Positions 8,429-16,321 of a DNA stretch of 64,000 nt are shown here, in pieces (position 1 is the first letter of the stretch; each line of letters starts with the position of its first letter). The notes beneath the pieces were generated by a model. The model saw only the letters and a program-made list of their open reading frames with translations. It was not told the DNA's origin and searched no databases. The stretch is from an uncultured Prevotellaceae bacterium (GTDB lineage Bacteria; Bacteroidota; Bacteroidia; Bacteroidales; Muribaculaceae): assembly GCA_900320055.1 (NCBI GenBank), contig ONQS01000002.1, positions 83,567 through 147,566 on the forward strand, given 5' to 3'. Position numbers and translations under genes: made by a program.

Positions 8429-9277
8429 ATGAAGATTATCAGCAAGGTAGATGAGTTGCGCGAAGCCGTTCAGGCCTTTCGCCAGGCAGGTAAGTCAATA
8501 GGTTTGGTGCCCACGATGGGTGCCCTGCACGAGGGCCACAAGTCGCTTGTGGAGCGTGCCCGCAACGAGAATGATGCCGTGGTGGTGAGTGTATTCCTCA
8601 ACCCCACCCAGTTCAACAACAAGGAGGACTTGCGCACTTATCCCCGCACCGCAGAGCGCGATGCGGCCATGCTCGAGGGCTGTGGCGTGGACATCGCCTT
8701 TATGCCCACCGTCGAGGATATCTATCCCGAGCCCGACACCCGCGTGTTTGACCTCGGCCCCGTCCAGCAGGTGATGGAGGGTGCCATGCGCCCAGGCCAC
8801 TTCAACGGTGTGTGCCAGATCGTGAGCAAACTCTTCTCGTTTGTCACGCCCGACCGTGCCTACTTTGGTGAGAAGGATTTCCAGCAGATTGCCGTCATCC
8901 GTGCGATGATCAAGCAACTGGGCTTCAACATCGATATCGTGCAGTGCCCCTGCATCCGCGAGGAAGACGGCCTGGCCAAGAGCAGCCGTAACGTGCGCCT
9001 CACCCCCGAGGTGCGCAAGGTGGCCCCGCAGATCTATGCCACGCTCAAGCGCAGCCTGGAGTTTGCCAACGACCACACCATCGAGCAGACCCACGACTGG
9101 GTAGTGGCCACCATCAACGCCTGGCCCGAGATGGAAGTGGAGTATTTCTCGATCTGCGACGGCATCACCCTGCAGCCCGTCACCAACTGGGACGAGAGCG
9201 ACTACATCGTGGGCTGCATCACCGTGTATTGCGGCGACGTGCGCGAGATCGACAATATCACCTACAAGAAAAACTAA
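8429..9277 (+). CDS. panC: Pantothenate synthetase PanC
   Basis: Cytoplasmic ligase joining D-pantoate and beta-alanine, with ATP, to give pantothenate for coenzyme A. At 282 residues it has the family length. Clear motifs: [10 protein letters not shown] (28-37, the HIGH-like ATP site), [17 protein letters not shown] and KSSRNVRL (the KMSKS-like loop). The gene is followed after 27 bases by panD, whose product makes the beta-alanine substrate, so the pair is one operon from the promoter at 8363. Confidence 0.97.
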   Translation: MKIISKVDELREAVQAFRQAGKSIGLVPTMGALHEGHKSLVERARNENDAVVVSVFLNPTQFNNKEDLRTYPRTAERDAAMLEGCGVDIAFMPTVEDIYPEPDTRVFDLGPVQQVMEGAMRPGHFNGVCQIVSKLFSFVTPDRAYFGEKDFQQIAVIRAMIKQLGFNIDIVQCPCIREEDGLAKSSRNVRLTPEVRKVAPQIYATLKRSLEFANDHTIEQTHDWVVATINAWPEMEVEYFSICDGITLQPVTNWDESDYIVGCITVYCGDVREIDNITYKKN

Positions 9278-9304
9278 GGACAAAGGACTAAAAACTAAGA
9301 TACT

Positions 9305-9667
9305 ATGTATATCCAAGTCATGAAATCCAAGATTCACCGCGTGACGGTGACCGATGCCAACCTCAACTACATCGGTAGCATCACCATCGACCAGGATCTG
9401 ATGGATGCCGCTGGCATCATCGAGGGCGAGCGCGTGTACATCGTTGACGTGAACAATGGTGAGAGACTGGACACTTATGCCATCGCAGGCGAGCGGGGCA
9501 AGGGTACCATCTGCCTGAACGGTGCCGCCGCGCGCAAGGTCGAAGTGGGTGACATCGTCATCATCATGGCCTACGCCATGGTCACCCCCGAAGAGGGCCG
9601 CGAGTTCAAGCCCTCGATTGTCTTCCCCGACACCAAGACCAACCGCTTGATCCCCAAGAAGAAATAA
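9305..9667 (+). CDS. panD: Aspartate 1-decarboxylase PanD precursor
   Basis: Pyruvoyl enzyme converting L-aspartate to beta-alanine. It is made as a proenzyme that cuts itself at Gly24-Ser25; with the start at 9305 the sequence [10 protein letters not shown] places Gly24 and Ser25 at exactly those positions, which supports this start. The length of 120 residues is normal. Second gene of the pan operon. The panB gene (ketopantoate hydroxymethyltransferase) is not in the window. Confidence 0.96.
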   Translation: MYIQVMKSKIHRVTVTDANLNYIGSITIDQDLMDAAGIIEGERVYIVDVNNGERLDTYAIAGERGKGTICLNGAAARKVEVGDIVIIMAYAMVTPEEGREFKPSIVFPDTKTNRLIPKKK

Positions 9668-9734
9668 CAGATTTTAACACTCGCGCACCACCCTGCGATG
9701 TTTAAGACGAAATCATAAAAACCTCAATCACAAT

Positions 9735-11084
9735 ATGTTTGAAAATTTATCCGAAAAACTCGAACGGTCATTCAAGGTCCTGAAGGGACAAGGCCGCATC
9801 ACCGAGATCAATGTAGCATCAACCCTGAAGGAAGTGCGCCGAGCCCTTGTCGACGCCGACGTTAGTTATCCCGTCGCCAAGAAGTTTGTCGATGACGTCA
9901 AGGCTAAGGCAATGGGCCAAAACGTGATCAACGCTGTCAATCCCAGCCAGTTGATGGTCAAGATTGTCCATGACGAGTTGGCCGCACTGATGGGTGGCGA
10001 AGAGTCCACCTTCAGCATCGAGGGCAACCCCGCCGTGATTCTGATGTCGGGTCTGCAGGGTTCTGGTAAGACCACCTTTACCGGCAAACTCGCCAACCGC
10101 CTCAAGAGCGGTAAGGAGAAGCGCAAACCGCTGCTGGTGGCCTGCGACGTGTATCGTCCCGCCGCTATCGAGCAGTTGAAGACCATCGCTGAGCAGATCG
10201 ACGTGCCCGTCTATAGCGAGCCCGAGAGCAAAGACCCCGTGCGCATCGCCCTCAACGCCATCGAGCATGCCAAGAGCAACGGCTATGACCTGGTAATCGT
10301 CGATACCGCCGGCCGCCTGGCCGTCGACGAGGCCATGATGGTCGAGATCAAGGCCATCAAGGATGCCATCCACCCCAACGAGACCCTGTTTGTCGTCGAC
10401 TCGATGACCGGTCAGGACGCTGTGAACACGGCCAAGGCCTTCAACGAGCGCTTGGACTTTGACGGCGTCGTGCTGACCAAACTCGATGGTGACACCCGTG
10501 GCGGTGCCGCCCTGTCGATCCGTGCCGTCGTCGACAAGCCCATCAAGTTTGTGGGTATCGGCGAGAAGATGACCGACCTGGATCCTTTCCGTCCCGCCGG
10601 TATGGCCGACCGCATCCTGGGCATGGGCGACATCGTGTCGTTTGTGGACCGCATGCAGCAGCAATATGACGAGGCCGAAGCCGAGAAGTTGGAGAAGAAG
10701 ATCAAGCAGAACAAGTTTGACTTTGACGATTTCCTGAAACAGATTAAGCAGATCAAGAAGATGGGTAACCTCAAGAGCCTGGCATCGATGATTCCCGGCG
10801 TGGGCAAGGCCATCAAGGACATTGACATCCCCGACGACGCCTTCAAGGGCGTGGAGGCCATCATCGGCTCGATGACCCCGCAAGAGCGTTCCAATCCCGA
10901 CATCATCGACGCCAGCCGCCGCAAGCGCATTGCCAAGGGCAGCGGCACCAGCGTTGAGGAGGTCAACCGCCTGCTCAAGCAGTTCCTGTCGATGCGCAAA
11001 GTGATGCACCAAGTATCGACCAACCCGATGCAGATGATGCGCGCCGCCAAGGCCAACGCCAAGGGTCAGAGGCACCTACGATAA
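9735..11084 (+). CDS. ffh: Signal recognition particle protein Ffh
   Basis: GTPase and RNA-binding component of SRP, which brings ribosomes making membrane or secreted proteins to FtsY at the inner membrane. It has 449 residues: N domain 1-95; G domain with GLQGSGKTT (106-114), DVYRPAAIEQL, DTAGRL and TKLDGD; and a C-terminal M domain with the RNA-binding helix-turn-helix around RRKRIAKGSGTS and a Met-rich end (SMRKVMHQVSTNPMQMMRA). The 4.5S RNA gene was not found in the window. Confidence 0.97.
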   Translation: MFENLSEKLERSFKVLKGQGRITEINVASTLKEVRRALVDADVSYPVAKKFVDDVKAKAMGQNVINAVNPSQLMVKIVHDELAALMGGEESTFSIEGNPAVILMSGLQGSGKTTFTGKLANRLKSGKEKRKPLLVACDVYRPAAIEQLKTIAEQIDVPVYSEPESKDPVRIALNAIEHAKSNGYDLVIVDTAGRLAVDEAMMVEIKAIKDAIHPNETLFVVDSMTGQDAVNTAKAFNERLDFDGVVLTKLDGDTRGGAALSIRAVVDKPIKFVGIGEKMTDLDPFRPAGMADRILGMGDIVSFVDRMQQQYDEAEAEKLEKKIKQNKFDFDDFLKQIKQIKKMGNLKSLASMIPGVGKAIKDIDIPDDAFKGVEAIIGSMTPQERSNPDIIDASRRKRIAKGSGTSVEEVNRLLKQFLSMRKVMHQVSTNPMQMMRAAKANAKGQRHLR

Positions 11085-11127
11085 CGTTTCAACCGTCTGA
11101 CTGCGGACATCAGCCTGCACACAAAGT

Positions 11128-12189
11128 ATGCAACTGCTCTCCATATTGCTCCTGTCGGTCGTGTCGTTGCTCCAGGGCAACACCATGGTCAACCTGACGT
11201 TTGTAGGCGATGCCATGCAGCATGCGCCACAGATTACCGCGGCCCAGCAGGCCGATGGCACCTATGACTACAGCCCCTGCTTTGAGTACCTCAAGGACGA
11301 CATCGCCTGGGCCGACCTGGCCGTTGCCAACCTCGAGTGTCCGCTGGGCGGCAAGCCCTATACGGGCTATCCCTGCTTCAGCGCTCCCGACAGTTATGCC
11401 CAACAGTTGCGCGACGTGGGCTTCGACCTGCTGCTGACGGCCAACAATCACTGTCTGGACCGCCGCGACAAGGGCCTCGTGCGTACCTGCCAAGCGCTGG
11501 ACTCACTGAGCATTCCCCACATCGGCACCTACATCGACCAGCAACAGCGCGACAAGGTCATTCCCTACATCGTCAACGTCAAGGGCATGAAAATCGCCTT
11601 TCTGGACTATACCTATGGCACCAACGGCATCCCCATCCAGGGCAACGTCATCGTCGACTTTATCGATCAACAGCAGATTGCAGCCGACATCGCCCTAGCC
11701 CGTGAGCGCGGGGCGCATGCCATCTGTGTGAACCTGCACTGGGGCATCGAGTATCAGTTGAAGCCCGTTGCCTCACAGCGCACGCTGGCCGACTGGCTCG
11801 TCAGCCAGGGCGTGGACCTGATCATTGGCGGCCACCCCCACGTGGTTGAGCCCATGGAGGTGCGCCATAGCCAGGAATTTAACAAAGACGTGCTGCTGGT
11901 CTATAGCATGGGCAACTTCATCAGCAACCAGAGCGACATCGACACGCGTGGCGGCGCCATGGTCAAGGTGTCGTTAAGGATGGAGGGCGATCATGCTGTG
12001 ATCTTAGAGCCCCGCTACAAACTCTTCTTTGTGCAGAAGCCCGTCGCCCATGGACAGAACTACGTCCTCATCCCGGAGGCCCGTCCCGACCTGTTGCGTC
12101 CCGACAGCCGCAGCGAATTCACCCGCTTCATGCAACGCGCCCACGACCTGGTGATGAGCAACAACAAAGGCGTCCCCGCCGAACAGTAA
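11128..12189 (+). CDS. CapA-family metallophosphatase-like protein
   Basis: A protein of 353 residues with an N-terminal hydrophobic signal (MQLLSILLLSVVSLLQG) and the PGA_cap/CapA fold (PF09587). Visible family blocks: LTFVGDAM near residue 24, NLECP, LLTANNHCLDR, VNLHWGIEYQ, IIGGHPHVVEPME and YSMGNFISN. Family members are calcineurin-like enzymes linked to poly-gamma-glutamate or other envelope polymers, but the substrate is usually unknown. It starts 43 bases after ffh and may share its transcript. Confidence 0.88.
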   Translation: MQLLSILLLSVVSLLQGNTMVNLTFVGDAMQHAPQITAAQQADGTYDYSPCFEYLKDDIAWADLAVANLECPLGGKPYTGYPCFSAPDSYAQQLRDVGFDLLLTANNHCLDRRDKGLVRTCQALDSLSIPHIGTYIDQQQRDKVIPYIVNVKGMKIAFLDYTYGTNGIPIQGNVIVDFIDQQQIAADIALARERGAHAICVNLHWGIEYQLKPVASQRTLADWLVSQGVDLIIGGHPHVVEPMEVRHSQEFNKDVLLVYSMGNFISNQSDIDTRGGAMVKVSLRMEGDHAVILEPRYKLFFVQKPVAHGQNYVLIPEARPDLLRPDSRSEFTRFMQRAHDLVMSNNKGVPAEQ

Positions 12190-12276
12190 ACAGTAATCAT
12201 CATGGCACAGATCAGGGCCGAAAAGAGACACCGATTGCTCATAAGCCCAATCGACTAACTCAGTGAAGCAGTGTGA

Positions 12277-12372
12277 GATAGCACACTAAGGGGCAGCAAG
12301 AAACATATCGAACCGGACATCATTTCCGGCCTTGTGGCAGAATATGAGGACATCCACTACCCCATCAGATAG
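12277..12372 (+). pseudogene. Possible remnant of a HigA-type antitoxin
   Basis: An open frame without a start codon, bounded by TGA at 12274 and TAG at 12370. It ends EPDIISGLVAEYEDIHYPIR. The segment LVAEYEDIHYPI strongly recalls the N-terminal part of COG5499 (HigA-like, DNA-binding) antitoxins, where a similar phrase precedes the HTH. No HTH and no toxin gene follow. Identification is from memory of one short motif. Confidence 0.3.
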
Positions 12373-12400
12373 CCGTCACCGGTGGACACCGCGTAACCGC

Positions 12401-12467
12401 ATAATAGACAAGAAGGGCAACCCGTTATAGGCTGTCCTTCTTGTCTGCTGTCCTTCTTGTCTATTAT
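12401..12467. terminator. Bidirectional terminator between capA-like gene and DUF3784 gene
   Basis: ATAATAGACAAGAAGG pairs with CCTTCTTGTCTATTAT and is followed by a T-rich tail on the plus strand. The second arm carries a duplicated TGTCCTTCTTGTCT block, so two stem registers are possible. The hairpin overlaps the stop codon of the minus-strand gene ending at 12464. Confidence 0.75.
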
Positions 12468-12778
12468 TTTTTCCTGCACCAGGTGTAGACGAGGATGATG
12501 CCGATGACAACGACTATGAGCAACACGGGCAGGAAATCCAGCGTAATGCCAGTAATATCGTCAAAACAGGCTGCTACCAGAATCAATGCCGGCACAAACA
12601 ATATCATCGCCGCGACGACAATCCTCAATCGCTTGATATTGAACTTTTCCTGTTCTTCTTTGCTGGCTGTGTTGTAGCCCGCAATGAGTCTATCACCCCA
12701 GCCCTTCAAGATGACGAAGGCAAGGGCAACCATCATCAGGGCAATCGGCAAAAATATGAGAATCTCTACGGTATCCAT
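12464..12778 (-). CDS. DUF3784-like small membrane protein
   Basis: A 104-residue inner-membrane protein. The start at 12778 (MDTVEILIFLPIALM) gives an N-terminal helix, a short loop (KGWGDRLIAGYNTASKEEQEKF), and two further hydrophobic helices ending in a basic tail (CRKK). The GDRLIAGYNT...EE layout is that of DUF3784 proteins, common in Bacteroidetes and Firmicutes, function unknown. It lies 10 bases after trxB on the same strand, so co-expression is likely. An upstream in-frame extension runs inside trxB and is rejected. Confidence 0.75.
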   Translation of the reverse strand: MDTVEILIFLPIALMMVALAFVILKGWGDRLIAGYNTASKEEQEKFNIKRLRIVVAAMILFVPALILVAACFDDITGITLDFLPVLLIVVVIGIILVYTWCRKK

Positions 12779-12788
12779 TGCGTCAATA

Positions 12789-13715
12789 TCAGGAGAGGTA
12801 CTGCTTGACGTCGATGGCGGCGCGGCAGCCACCAGCGGCAGCGACGATGGCCTGGCGGTAATGCGGGTCGGCAACGTCACCTGCGGCAAAGACGCCTTCA
12901 ACGTTGGTCGCCGTGTTGTGGCCCGTCAACTTGATGTAGCCCTGCTCGTCGAGGTCGATCTGTCCACCGAGGAAGTCGGTATTGGGACGGTGACCGATGG
13001 CCAGGAAGAAGCCGTCGATGGCGATATCAAACAGTTCCTCCTTGTCGGTACCCTTGAAGCGCACCAGATGGGCGCCTTCCACGCCGTTGTCACCGAAGAG
13101 GCCCACCGTGTTGGTATTGAACAGGATCTCGATCTTCTCGTTATCCTTGACGCGCTGCTGCATGGCCTCGCTGGCGCGCAGATAGTCTTTGCGCACGATC
13201 AAGTAGACCTTGTTGGCCAAGTGGCTCAGATAGTCGGCCTCCTCACAGGCGGTGTCGCCACCACCCACCACGGCAACCACCTTCTTGCGGTAGAAGAAGC
13301 CGTCGCAGGTGGCGCAGGCCGATACGCCCTGACCGGCATACTTGGTCTCGTCAGGCAGACCCAGATACTTGGCCGTGGCACCCGTGGCCACGATGATAGT
13401 GTCGGCCGTGAGTTGCTCACCGCCGTCGAGGGTCACCACGAAGGGGCGCTGGCTCATATCGATGCCAGCCACGAGGCCCGACTTCATCTTCGCGCCCAGG
13501 TTCACAGCCTGCTGGCGCATGTTATCCATCAACTGGAATCCGTCGATACCCTCAGGGAAACCCGGGAAATTCTCGATAGTCGTGGTCTGGGTCAACTGGC
13601 CACCTACCTGCAGGCCTTCGATGAGCAGGCAGTCGATAGCCGAGCGCACCAGATAGATGGCTGCGGTGTAGCCGGCAGGGCCAGAGCCGATGATTAATGA
13701 TTGAGTATGTGTCAT
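12789..13715 (-). CDS. trxB: Thioredoxin reductase TrxB
   Basis: FAD/NADPH flavoprotein that reduces thioredoxin in the cytoplasm; 308 residues. Motifs: FAD site GSGPAG (10-15), redox pair CATC (134-137), NADPH site GGGDTA (151-156), and the C-terminal FAD motif VFAAGDV. It lies downstream of a TlpA-like gene whose promoter is at 14970, and upstream of the DUF3784 gene. Its start codon is preceded directly by an array of seven-base repeats (13718-13777) in place of an ordinary leader. Confidence 0.96.
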   Translation of the reverse strand: MTHTQSLIIGSGPAGYTAAIYLVRSAIDCLLIEGLQVGGQLTQTTTIENFPGFPEGIDGFQLMDNMRQQAVNLGAKMKSGLVAGIDMSQRPFVVTLDGGEQLTADTIIVATGATAKYLGLPDETKYAGQGVSACATCDGFFYRKKVVAVVGGGDTACEEADYLSHLANKVYLIVRKDYLRASEAMQQRVKDNEKIEILFNTNTVGLFGDNGVEGAHLVRFKGTDKEELFDIAIDGFFLAIGHRPNTDFLGGQIDLDEQGYIKLTGHNTATNVEGVFAAGDVADPHYRQAIVAAAGGCRAAIDVKQYLS

Positions 13716-13717
13716 AT

Positions 13718-13777
13718 CTAGTTGTTAGTTGTTAGTTGTTAGTTGTTAGTTGTTAGTTGTTAGTTGCTAGTTGTCGT
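13718..13777. repeat. Tandem heptamer array before trxB
   Basis: Six perfect GTTGTTA units from 13721 to 13762 (TAACAAC on the trxB strand), then two degenerate copies. The array ends about five bases before the trxB start codon, so it forms the translation-initiation leader. Unit number could change by replication slippage. Confidence 0.9.
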
Positions 13778-13782
13778 GTGGA

Positions 13783-13800
13783 CCGTGGCTGAGCCACGGT
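13783..13800. terminator. Hairpin between TlpA-like gene and trxB
   Basis: ACCGTGGC, loop TGA, GCCACGGT, seven bases after the stop of the minus-strand gene 13807-14931. The T-rich side is on the plus strand, so termination of the minus transcript is uncertain; it may be an mRNA-processing hairpin. Its ACCGTG...CACGG form recalls the hairpins at 3556 and 56825. Confidence 0.4.
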
Positions 13801-13806
13801 ATATTA

Positions 13807-14931
13807 TTATTTCATCGCTTCGTCCAGGTAGTCGTAGAAGGCGGGATCCTCGCCAACGATGATTTTGGCCACGTTGCCTTGGGGGTCAACGACGACCTTG
13901 GTGGGGAAACCGCGCACACCGTACAATGCCAACGGGTTGTCTCCGTTGTCCTTGTCCCAGTAGACATGCAGCCAGGGCAGATCATGCTCCTTGACGGCTG
14001 CTTTCCACTTCTCGACGGTGTCGTTGCAGTCCACACCCAGAATCTCGAGTTTGTCACCGTACTTGGCATAATACTTCTTCATATCGGGTATGCCCTTGAT
14101 GCACCACTTGCACCATGAGCCCCAGAAGTCGATGATGACCCACTTGCCACGCAGACTACTCAATGCCAACGGCTTGCCATTGATATCGCTGAGTGTGAAG
14201 TCAGGAGCGGGAGTGCCGACCATGCCCTCTTGACGGGCTTCTTCCTCGGCCTCCTTCTGTGCAGCCTCCAAGATGGCCTTGTACAGGTTGGCGGCCACGC
14301 TGCCACGGGCGCGCTCGGTCAACAAGGCTGCGGCAGCCTCGATCGACTCGGTATCGTCCTCGAGCAGAGCGATCAGCGCAGCAGAGGCATCCTGGTCGGG
14401 ATGGGCCTTGACATAGGCCATCACAGCATCGGCGAGAGCCTGGGTGAGCACAGGCACTCGCTCCTCATAATCCTTCATCACCTGCTCTTGAGGAACGCCT
14501 TGCATGATGCGGTGCTGGCATTCGCCCGCAAAGTTCTTCAACGCTATCATCGGTTGCTCAATGCTCTGCTCGGCGATATCATAGTCCACATAGAACTGCG
14601 ATCCTCTTAAGTGAGTGAAGTTGTTGCCATCACGATAAATCTCGACGGTTTCGCCCGGGATGGCAGGCATTGAGATATAGCCTCTCGAATTGTTATTGTC
14701 CAGCACGAAGAGCATCGCCGCATCCTTCAATTCATAGGACATTTCATGCATCTGACCATTGACCTGAAAAACCTGCTTCTCGATGGACCGAGAACTCTTG
14801 ACATCAACGAGTGCTAGTCCCACCGAGTCGCCCCGGCCCTCAAAGGTGCTTTTTACTGTGAATTTCCCATCTTGGGCCAATGCGCCCAGCGCCATTATGC
14901 CCGCAAGCATTGAGAACAATATCTTCTTCAT
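13807..14931 (-). CDS. Exported TlpA-like thioredoxin-fold protein (1)
   Basis: A 374-residue protein with a signal peptide (MKKILFSMLAGIMALGALAQ), an N-terminal DUF4369-like beta region (about 25-120), a helical middle, and a C-terminal thioredoxin domain of the TlpA/ResA kind starting near residue 240 (GTPAPDFTLSDINGKPLALSSLRGKWV). The redox motif is CKWC in WGSWCKWCIKGIP, a variant of the usual CGPC or CxPC, so its redox potential may be unusual. It acts in the periplasm or at the outer membrane. The first gene of a probable unit with trxB and the DUF3784 gene. Confidence 0.9.
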   Translation of the reverse strand: MKKILFSMLAGIMALGALAQDGKFTVKSTFEGRGDSVGLALVDVKSSRSIEKQVFQVNGQMHEMSYELKDAAMLFVLDNNNSRGYISMPAIPGETVEIYRDGNNFTHLRGSQFYVDYDIAEQSIEQPMIALKNFAGECQHRIMQGVPQEQVMKDYEERVPVLTQALADAVMAYVKAHPDQDASAALIALLEDDTESIEAAAALLTERARGSVAANLYKAILEAAQKEAEEEARQEGMVGTPAPDFTLSDINGKPLALSSLRGKWVIIDFWGSWCKWCIKGIPDMKKYYAKYGDKLEILGVDCNDTVEKWKAAVKEHDLPWLHVYWDKDNGDNPLALYGVRGFPTKVVVDPQGNVAKIIVGEDPAFYDYLDEAMK

Positions 14932-14969
14932 AATTTCTACTATTTAGTTATTATAATGCATATTTGTGG

Positions 14970-15001
14970 CAAAGATAATAAGAATCACATCAAAAACCAA
15001 A
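14970..15001 (-). promoter_or_regulatory. Promoter of the TlpA-like(1)-trxB unit
   Basis: On the minus strand TTTG (complement of 14998-15001), 20 bases, then TATCTTTG (complement of 14970-14977): an exact Bacteroidetes promoter. The start codon at 14931 is 39 bases beyond. The same TATCTTTG and spacing precede both C10 peptidase genes. Confidence 0.8.
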
Positions 15002-15122
15002 TCTTTTAAGAAAACGAGCGACACACCCATTTTCAAGATTCGGGTGACTGACATGCAGGCACCCGAACCACAATAGAAAAAAATATATATATTATACTTG
15101 AATGGTCTGAATTGACCGTTTC

Positions 15123-16304
15123 TTAATTGCCGAGGAGTTCAGCGAGTTTCTGGGCGAGGGCTTCGCCACGAGCGTTATCTCCTGATTCAATCACGGTCAA
15201 CTGCTCGGCATCGATCAGGAACATGGCCGGTATAGAACGCACCTTGTAGGCATCGGCAGCGCCCATAATGTCCAGGAAATTGGGCCATTGCAACTGTTCC
15301 TGCTGGAGGGCTTTGCGCCATGCAGCCTCGTTCTTGTCGATGCTGATGCTCACGACCTCAAATCCCTTGTCCTTGTAGAGATCGTAGAGTTTTTTGACAT
15401 TGGGAATCTCCTTGCGGCAGGGTCCACACCACGATGCCCAGAAGTCGATAAGCAACAACTTTTTGCCCTGTGCCAGGTCCTCAAGTGTCAACTGCTTGCC
15501 GTCATCGCCTTTAACGGTCAACAGTTTGGCCTTCTGTCCCTTGTCGCCTGCAGGCATCATCTCGTCGATCATCTTCTTGCCATACCAACTCTGTTGAGCC
15601 TCGGGCGACAAACTATCATACAGGGGCTTGTCATCGGCTGTGAAGTAGGTCCACAGGTAGATGGCCATCATTGGGCCCCAATAGGTATCCTTGTTCTCGT
15701 CTACGATGCCCTTGTAGGTTCCCTCGACCTGGGCAAAGAAATCCTTCTCGGCCTTGTCAAATGCCTTGTACTGATCGGTCTCCATGATTTGCTTCTCGCG
15801 GGCGCTATCCTTGGCCTGGCGGGCCTCGTTCAACTGTTGCAGAACCTGGGCATATTGCTCGTGATAGTCATTGAAGAGTTTGTCGAGATCGGCACGACGT
15901 TGCTTGTAGCCATTAAATTTGTCGGTCATCGGGGATCCCTTGACGGTGACATCCCAACTATAACCGCACACCCCATCCTGGTTGGGCTCACCCTTAGTGA
16001 CCTTACCGTCGATGGTAATGTTTCCATTTTCAAGCATGAAAGTCTCGGCGCCATAGGCATCCTTGACCATGAGGTTGACGCAGATGGGCAATGGCAGGCT
16101 GTCGCCAATCTCGCCCTCAAAGGTGAATTTGCCGCCTCTGACGGTCGCCTCGGCAATGGGCTCCTCATTGTCATGGCTCATGGGCACGAGTTGCACCACG
16201 GTGCCATCGTCGAGCCCAGAGACGTTACACTCGACCTTGTATTGACGGGCATTGCAACTACAAACGAGCATGCACAGCAGGCATGCGAATAATATCTTCT
16301 TCAT
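15123..16304 (-). CDS. TlpA-like thioredoxin-fold lipoprotein (2)
   Basis: A 393-residue predicted lipoprotein: MKKILFACLLCMLVCSC with an acceptor Cys near residue 17. It has an N-terminal DUF4369-like region, a charged helical middle (about 150-230) and a C-terminal TlpA-type domain with WASWCGPCRKEIP (CGPC) followed by VVSISIDKNEAAWRKAL. It follows the SusD gene after only 17 bases and so is the last gene of the SusC-SusD transcript. TlpA-like proteins next to SusCD systems are known in Bacteroidetes; their redox partners are usually undefined. DsbD, encoded at 23232-25349, is a plausible reductant. Confidence 0.9.
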   Translation of the reverse strand: MKKILFACLLCMLVCSCNARQYKVECNVSGLDDGTVVQLVPMSHDNEEPIAEATVRGGKFTFEGEIGDSLPLPICVNLMVKDAYGAETFMLENGNITIDGKVTKGEPNQDGVCGYSWDVTVKGSPMTDKFNGYKQRRADLDKLFNDYHEQYAQVLQQLNEARQAKDSAREKQIMETDQYKAFDKAEKDFFAQVEGTYKGIVDENKDTYWGPMMAIYLWTYFTADDKPLYDSLSPEAQQSWYGKKMIDEMMPAGDKGQKAKLLTVKGDDGKQLTLEDLAQGKKLLLIDFWASWCGPCRKEIPNVKKLYDLYKDKGFEVVSISIDKNEAAWRKALQQEQLQWPNFLDIMGAADAYKVRSIPAMFLIDAEQLTVIESGDNARGEALAQKLAELLGN

Positions 16305-16321
16305 AGCGTTATCAACTGTAT

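Noticed and set aside
9819-11075. A 418-residue minus-strand frame opposite ffh
   Set aside because: Antisense shadow with low-complexity composition; the ffh frame is unmistakable.
13718-13777. CRISPR-like or iteron origin
   Set aside because: Seven-base units too short for CRISPR and no replication initiator gene nearby; it is a simple tandem repeat.
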